A DNA stretch of 9,935 nt from Aquificota bacterium (GTDB lineage: Bacteria > Aquificota > Aquificia > Aquificales > QOAS01). Of this stretch, positions 6,278-9,935 are shown piece after piece. The position numbers were made by a program, and so were the translations under genes. The stretch covers positions 1-9,935 of the forward strand of contig JALSNH010000157.1 in the NCBI GenBank assembly GCA_026987085.1. Reading direction: 5' to 3'. How positions within the stretch are numbered: the first letter of the stretch is position 1; every line of letters begins with the position of its first letter. The notes below the pieces were generated by a model. The model was not told the DNA's origin and ran no database searches. It saw only the letters and a list, made by a program, of their open reading frames with translations.

Positions 6278-7804
6278 ATGTCAACAGCTTATAAGGTAGG
6301 TTTTTTTATAACCGTATCCTCGATAGCTTTAGGTGGAGTTATCCTATACTTCGGAGGTTTGCCCTTCAATAAAGGGCATCGGGAAATCTATTATGCTTAC
6401 TTTAAAAATGTAGCAGGTCTTGCAAAAGGTTCCGATGTAAGGGTTGCAGGTGTAAAGGTTGGGAAGGTTGATAATTTTATTTTCGAAAAAGGGAAAGTTA
6501 AAGTTGTTTTAGAGCTTTATCAGAAAGTTCCTATCTATAAAGATGCAAAAGCTGAAATTAAAAGCCTGGGAATTTTAGGAGATAAATATGTTGAAATAGA
6601 TCCCGGCCATCCAGAAAGCGGATTATTACCTCCCAAATCGGTAATAGAAAGAACTATTACCGCTCCGAGTATATCTCAAATGGTAGCTACTATTCAAGAG
6701 GCGGGTGAAAGCATAAATAATCTAGCCCGTCAACTTTCCCTTTTAATTGAAACCAATAGAAACCAATTAGAGGAACTGATAAACAACCTTAACCTTTTAG
6801 CGTTAAATCTAAATCTCCTATTAAAGGAAAATAGACAAAGCGTCAATCAATCGTTGGAAAATATACAGGAAATAACCAACGCATTAAGGAAAGCCTTACC
6901 TAAACTTATAAAGTCCTATCAAGAACTTACCGACTATTTAAATTTTTTTGTAAAAGAATCTACACCTAAAGCGGATAGGTTATTAACAAATCTTAACCAA
7001 ATGTCGGAAACTTTAAAGGTTGAACTACCACAGTTGGTTAAAAACTTAAACCAAATAACGGCTTCCTTAGCCTCAAATAGAAAAGCCATTGAAACAACTA
7101 TTCAAAATTTGAATGAAATATCTAGCAAGATTAACAGAGGGCAGGGAAGTTTAGGAAAACTTATCAACGATGATTCTCTCTATTGGGAATTAAAAAAATC
7201 GGCTAAAACGTTGGGTGAAGCTGCCGGTATTATAGCCAAAACAAGATTACATATAGAAAGTTGGGGTCAATACGAAACGGAGGGTGATTCTAAAGCCGGA
7301 ATAAATGTGATTCTCCAACCATCATCAACCCATTACTACCTTTTGGGAATTGTTGGGGATAGTGCAGGAAAAGTTTCTAAAAAAATTTATTACCAAAATG
7401 GTCAACCCGTTGAGGTTACAGAAAAGGAATTTAAACCGGAATTTACCTTACAGTATGCCCGCATCTTTCCCGATAGGTGGTTTCATCCCGGTTCTTCAAT
7501 AGTAGTCCGTTTTGGTTTAAAAGAAAGCACCGGAGGAATCGGTTTGGATTATATATACAACGAACGATTAATGTTATTCTCCGATATCTGGGATTTTGGA
7601 AGACAAGATAGACCTCAAGAGAATTTAAAACCAAATACCGAATTAGGATTTAAATTTTTTGTTAAAGGTCCGTTCTTTATAAAGCTTGGAGGTTATGATC
7701 TGCTAAACGCTAAATACCGCTCTCTACTTATTGGTGGAGGAATGTCATTTACCGACAACGACCTTAAATACTTAATGGGGGCTATGAAGCTCCCCGGTTT
7801 TTAG
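6278..7804 (+). CDS. MCE (MlaD) family lipid-transport protein with long coiled coil and beta-rich C-terminal domain
   Basis: Predicted inner-membrane-anchored phospholipid/hydrophobe carrier, 508 residues. An N-terminal helix is at about 7-27. The MCE domain spans about 37-115, with the GLAKGSDVRVAGVKVGKV core (47-64) and the SLGILGDKYVEI segment (96-107). A helical, coiled-coil-like stretch runs from about 130 to 285, rich in Asn/Leu heptads. The linker GQGSLGKLINDDSLY (288-302), common in MCE proteins, follows. Residues 330-500 are rich in beta strands with alternating hydrophobics; FGLKESTGGIGLDYIY and FTDNDLKYLM resemble the C-terminal domain found in many deltaproteobacterial MCE proteins. 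This may be an outer-membrane-associated or barrel-like domain, which is an inference. MlaD of E. coli is only about 183 residues. No MlaE permease or MlaF ATPase gene is in the window. Its TAG overlaps the TAA of the convergent ModA-like gene. Confidence 0.9.
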   Translation: MSTAYKVGFFITVSSIALGGVILYFGGLPFNKGHREIYYAYFKNVAGLAKGSDVRVAGVKVGKVDNFIFEKGKVKVVLELYQKVPIYKDAKAEIKSLGILGDKYVEIDPGHPESGLLPPKSVIERTITAPSISQMVATIQEAGESINNLARQLSLLIETNRNQLEELINNLNLLALNLNLLLKENRQSVNQSLENIQEITNALRKALPKLIKSYQELTDYLNFFVKESTPKADRLLTNLNQMSETLKVELPQLVKNLNQITASLASNRKAIETTIQNLNEISSKINRGQGSLGKLINDDSLYWELKKSAKTLGEAAGIIAKTRLHIESWGQYETEGDSKAGINVILQPSSTHYYLLGIVGDSAGKVSKKIYYQNGQPVEVTEKEFKPEFTLQYARIFPDRWFHPGSSIVVRFGLKESTGGIGLDYIYNERLMLFSDIWDFGRQDRPQENLKPNTELGFKFFVKGPFFIKLGGYDLLNAKYRSLLIGGGMSFTDNDLKYLMGAMKLPGF

Positions 7805-8538
7805 TATAAGTTCTTTCTTAAAGCCTCTCTATTTTGGAAGATAAAGTTTTCAAAGTTCTTCACCGTTTGTCTATTTTTTGAAAAGTTAGCTATAGCAATC
7901 TCTACCTTCTCAGTAATCAAAAGAGATTTTGGAATCGGTATTACTACATAACCTTTAAGGTTCCTTACAAGATGTTTCCATATAATGGCAGCATCTATTT
8001 GCCCCGTCTTTAGATATACCAAAAGTTGGCTTACCGTAGCAGTTTTTACAGAAATTTTGTCTTTTAAAAGGTTCCAAATACCCGCCTTTTCCAGAATAAT
8101 TTTGCTAACTTTTCCTACGGCTGCTGCTCGCGGGTCTCCTATTCCAATTTTTATATCCATTTTTGTTAAGTCTTGTAAGGTTTTAATCTTTGGGAAAAGT
8201 TTATTCTTTACTACCAATACAGGAACAAATTCGGTTAAAACCTTTACCGATTTAGTATCTATTAAATTCCATTCCTCGGCCTTTTTGATATAGAACTCCC
8301 CTGCAGGTATAAATATATCCCCTTTTTTTTCCTTTAGAAGGACCAGGAGATTACCGGACCCTCCATAGATAACTTTTATATTCACCTGCTGATGTTCCTT
8401 TTGATATTTTTCCACAAGAGGGGTTAAACCCTTTTTAAGTCCACTTGCCGCTAAGACTTGGATTGTAGTTTCCTTACTTCCGCATGAGATTAAAATAAAA
8501 CTCCCTAAAAAAGGAAGAAGCTTTTTAAAGGAAACCAT
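7801..8538 (-). CDS. ModA-like substrate-binding lipoprotein (molybdate/tungstate/oxyanion type)
   Basis: Extracytoplasmic solute-binding protein, 245 residues. The N-terminus is a lipoprotein signal: MVSFKK, a hydrophobic core, then LISC with the lipidated Cys at 19. Family segments appear in ModA order: LAASGLKKGL (29-38, Ser32 equivalent to the first ligand Ser), YGGSGNLL (58-65, Ser61), GDIFIPAGEFYIKKAEEWNLI (73-93), GIGDPRAAAVGKVSKIILEKAG (132-153) and TGQIDAAIIWKHLV (178-191). At the place where ModA has its conserved ligand Tyr (the DAGFVYKTDA region in E. coli), this protein has Trp187, so its ligand may differ from molybdate. No modB or modC is adjacent. It begins 12 bp after the HemX-like gene, probably in the same transcript. 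The ATG is preceded by pyrimidines (TTTTCCTTTT), with no Shine-Dalgarno sequence. Identity as a ModA-family binding protein is firm; the ligand is not. Confidence 0.87.
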   Translation of the reverse strand: MVSFKKLLPFLGSFILISCGSKETTIQVLAASGLKKGLTPLVEKYQKEHQQVNIKVIYGGSGNLLVLLKEKKGDIFIPAGEFYIKKAEEWNLIDTKSVKVLTEFVPVLVVKNKLFPKIKTLQDLTKMDIKIGIGDPRAAAVGKVSKIILEKAGIWNLLKDKISVKTATVSQLLVYLKTGQIDAAIIWKHLVRNLKGYVVIPIPKSLLITEKVEIAIANFSKNRQTVKNFENFIFQNREALRKNLY

Positions 8539-8550
8539 AAAAGGAAAACT

Positions 8551-9294
8551 TTAAAAGTTATGCTTTGTAAGGAAAAGTAGTAATAAAATAAAAATTCCTC
8601 CTAAAAGATTAAATAGATAGAATTTTTCTTTGAAGGTTTTAACACCAAACTTTTTAAAGTGGAAAAGAAAACCATAGTAAAGCCAAAGAAAGAAGCTTCC
8701 TACTATCCTCGAATCAAATTCTACTCTACCCTTCACCTTTTTTAGGAGAAGAAAATTAAAAATTAAATCAACGGTAAGTAAAACAAAACCTAAAAAGAAA
8801 AATTTCTGTTCTACTGTATTCCAAAAGCTTATGGGTATACCAAAAGGTAAGTTTATATTTCCAGATTTTAAAATTCTTTCCGAAAGGGCTTTAAGAAAGG
8901 AAGCTATTGAAGAAAGGAGGAGTAAACTTAAAGCAAAAATTACTACAAAGACGTGGAGCACTGTTAAAAGATCTTTTCTGTAGAAAAATCCTAATTTTAA
9001 ACCTGCCAAAGTGAATAAAAAGGAAACTGTAGCTATAAGCGGTGAAAAGGAACTAATATTATTCTTTCTAAATTTCCAACATAGAAAATAGAAAATAGTT
9101 AAAACCAAAATAGAAATTGACAGATAGATATTTCCTTTTCCGGTTCTAAAAGTTTCTACAAACTCTAAAAGCTGAAAAATATAGGCTACACCCAGGAAAG
9201 ATAGACCTAGTTTTTTGCATCTTATACAATCGTTTTTAAAATTCCACAACCATAAAAGACAAACGGCTGCAAACACTAAAAAAAAGGAAAGCAT
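8551..9294 (-). CDS. CcsA/HemX-type cytochrome c assembly family membrane protein
   Basis: Integral membrane protein of 247 residues with about eight helices (roughly 2-18, 29-46, 55-73, 83-103, 109-135, 163-184, 196-213 and 225-242). The order LHVFVV...SFLKALSERILK...LPFGIPISFWNTVEQKFFFLGFVLLTVDLIFN followed by a WLYYGFLFHF helix matches the HemX/CcsA-like group of the cytochrome c assembly superfamily. These proteins handle haem in the membrane or affect glutamyl-tRNA reductase levels. His114 and His212 are at positions suitable for haem ligands. The tryptophan-rich WWD motif of true CcsA/CcmC is absent, which favours the HemX-like group. A CxxC pair (Cys23, Cys26) follows the first helix and is not a family hallmark that I know. 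The hemA gene, a common neighbour of hemX, is not in the window. It is the first gene of a two-gene unit with the ModA-like gene, and its sequence is AT-rich. Confidence 0.68.
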   Translation of the reverse strand: MLSFFLVFAAVCLLWLWNFKNDCIRCKKLGLSFLGVAYIFQLLEFVETFRTGKGNIYLSISILVLTIFYFLCWKFRKNNISSFSPLIATVSFLFTLAGLKLGFFYRKDLLTVLHVFVVIFALSLLLLSSIASFLKALSERILKSGNINLPFGIPISFWNTVEQKFFFLGFVLLTVDLIFNFLLLKKVKGRVEFDSRIVGSFFLWLYYGFLFHFKKFGVKTFKEKFYLFNLLGGIFILLLLFLTKHNF

Positions 9295-9322
9295 TAGTTA
9301 TAAAATAAAATAGCCTGCATTC

Positions 9323-9337
9323 GGTGGAATTGGTAGA
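9323..9337 (+). other. Stretch identical to the D-arm of bacterial tRNA-Leu
   Basis: GGTGGAATTGGTAGA is the well-known D-stem/D-loop sequence of bacterial tRNA-Leu. It continues with AAC where the tRNA usually has CAC, so the third D-stem pair would mismatch. The rest of a tRNA is missing: the upstream seven bases have no complement downstream, there is no 5-bp anticodon stem with a 7-base loop, and no T-arm GTTCRA follows. It is therefore a fragment, a mimic or a coincidence, not a working tRNA gene. Confidence 0.5.
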
Positions 9338-9357
9338 AACTAATGGCAATTAGTTTC
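9336..9357. repeat. Perfect 9-bp inverted repeat (hairpin) in the prfB/HemX-like spacer
   Basis: GAAACTAAT (9336-9344) and ATTAGTTTC (9349-9357) are exact reverse complements around a GGCA loop. No T-run follows on either strand, so it is not a typical intrinsic terminator. Outer bases TCGGT (9321-9325) and ACCGA (9377-9381) can also pair, enclosing the hairpin in a larger 61-base fold. TGGTAG occurs on both sides (9331-9336 and 9360-9365). It could be an operator for a dimeric repressor between two divergent genes, or a structured RNA. Confidence 0.7.
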
Positions 9358-9379
9358 ACTGGTAGGATAAGCCAAAACC

Positions 9380-9385
9380 GATAAT
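9380..9385 (+). promoter_or_regulatory. Candidate -10 element for prfB
   Basis: GATAAT matches the -10 consensus at five of six positions and lies 11 bases before the prfB ATG, so the transcript would be nearly leaderless. No good -35 is found at 16-18 bp. If this promoter is used, the hairpin at 9336-9357 would lie upstream of the transcript, arguing for a DNA operator rather than an RNA leader. Confidence 0.3.
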
Positions 9386-9396
9386 TAAAACTTTTG

Positions 9397-9935
9397 ATGA
9401 AATACGAACTTGAGCAACTTTTGGAGGAGTTAAAAAACCGCTTTAAAGATATAGAGCAAACATTAAATGTTGAAAAAATAAAAGAGGAACTCCAAAAATT
9501 GGACGAGGAAATGTCCGCCTCTGACTTCTGGAGCGACCAAAAGAGGGCCAAGGAGGTCCTCCAAAAGAGGAAGTATTACGAAGAGACCCTAAAAAAGTTT
9601 GAAAACATTAAAAGTTCCCTCGAAGGGCTCGATGAAATGCTTTCCGAAACGGAGGAGACCGATATAGAAAACCTTACCATTTTAGAGGAGGAGATAAAGG
9701 CGCTCCAAAAGGAGATAGAGGAGCTCGAAATAAAGACCTATTTAAGTGGGGAAATGGACTCAAAAAACGCTTTTTTAACCATTCAAGCGGGAGCCGGCGG
9801 AACGGAGGCCTGCGACTGGGCCCAGATGCTTATGCGTATGTATACCCGCTGGGCTGAAAAAAACGGCTATACGGTGGAGGTTGTAGATATTACCCCCGAC
9901 GATGTTGCCGGTATAAAGAGCGCAACTTTGCATAT
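9397..9935 (+). CDS. prfB: Peptide chain release factor 2 (3' truncated by window edge)
   Basis: Release factor recognising UGA and UAA stop codons; the window contains the first 179 codons. Domain 1 is a helical, Glu/Lys-rich region with the conserved SASDFWSDQKRAKEV (about residues 40-54). The diagnostic segment TIQAGAGGTEACDWAQMLMRMYTRWAE (about 128-154) has the RF2-type GGTEA-DW pattern, and GIKSATLH follows near the edge. The SPF tripeptide and catalytic GGQ lie beyond the window. The frame is open from the ATG onward: the programmed +1 frameshift at an internal UGA, common in bacterial prfB near codon 26, is absent, so production should not be autoregulated that way. An in-frame TAA at 9382 limits upstream starts; a TTG directly before the ATG is less likely. 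No Shine-Dalgarno sequence is seen (AAAACTTTTG precedes the ATG). The minus-strand open frame across this region is spurious. Confidence 0.95.
   Translation, partial: MKYELEQLLEELKNRFKDIEQTLNVEKIKEELQKLDEEMSASDFWSDQKRAKEVLQKRKYYEETLKKFENIKSSLEGLDEMLSETEETDIENLTILEEEIKALQKEIEELEIKTYLSGEMDSKNAFLTIQAGAGGTEACDWAQMLMRMYTRWAEKNGYTVEVVDITPDDVAGIKSATLH

Noticed and set aside
8547..8559. Palindrome AACTTT-A-AAAGTT as a terminator after the HemX-like gene
   Set aside because: A one-base loop cannot form a hairpin of use, the arms are AT-only except one pair each, and it overlaps the stop codon of a probable two-gene operon.
9336..9357. Intrinsic terminator
   Set aside because: The hairpin is not GC-rich and has no T-run on either strand; it also lies between two divergent gene starts, not at a gene end.
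9315..9385. A functional tRNA-Leu gene
   Set aside because: Only the D-arm matches; no acceptor stem, no 5+7+5 anticodon arm and no T-arm could be built.
9294..9551. Minus-strand 85-residue open frame
   Set aside because: It lies antisense to prfB, is Ser/Phe-rich as expected of a shadow of Glu/Lys-rich coding sequence, and crosses the divergent spacer.

Overview
The window looks like a chromosomal segment of a Gram-negative (two-membrane) bacterium. The envelope genes require an outer membrane or periplasm: an RseP-type site-2 protease, a lipoprotein with a lipobox, an MCE (MlaD-family) lipid-transport protein with a beta-rich C-terminus, and a periplasmic phosphate-binding protein. Coding density is very high (gaps of 12-50 bp, two overlaps, one 102-bp spacer) and the proteins are rich in Lys, Glu and Ile. 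This suggests a thermophile, perhaps Aquificota such as the Desulfurobacteriaceae. That placement is an inference from style, not from a marker gene. Eight of the nine visible gene starts lack a purine-rich Shine-Dalgarno sequence.

Layout, left to right. Positions 1-2059 (+): the 3' part of rseP, cut by the window's left edge but keeping its HEFGH metal site, then a compact dipeptide/nickel-type ABC ATPase. Positions 2074-4377 (-): a phosphate-uptake operon read as pstS, a small unknown three-helix membrane protein, then pstC. The operon stops there, and pstA and pstB are not in the window. Positions 4378-4427: a 50-bp divergent promoter region. Positions 4428-7804 (+): a TgpA-type membrane transglutaminase and an MlaD-family protein. 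Positions 7801-9294 (-): a CcsA/HemX-type membrane protein followed by a ModA-like substrate-binding lipoprotein, whose stop codon overlaps that of the MCE gene. Positions 9295-9396: a 102-bp divergent spacer with a perfect 9-bp inverted repeat and a 15-base match to the D-arm of bacterial tRNA-Leu. Positions 9397-9935 (+): the 5' part of prfB (release factor 2), cut by the right edge and without the usual programmed frameshift.

The common theme is envelope and transport function, but many genes are split from their usual partners: the Pst permease lacks PstA/PstB, the MCE protein lacks MlaE/MlaF, the ModA-like protein lacks ModB/ModC, the DppD-like ATPase has no permease beside it, and the TgpA-like protein lacks its MoxR/DUF58 partners. 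I see no mobile element, CRISPR array, rRNA or intact tRNA. No complete new system is evident. The points most worth following up are the unknown membrane protein inside the pst operon, the structured spacer before prfB, and the scarcity of Shine-Dalgarno sequences.
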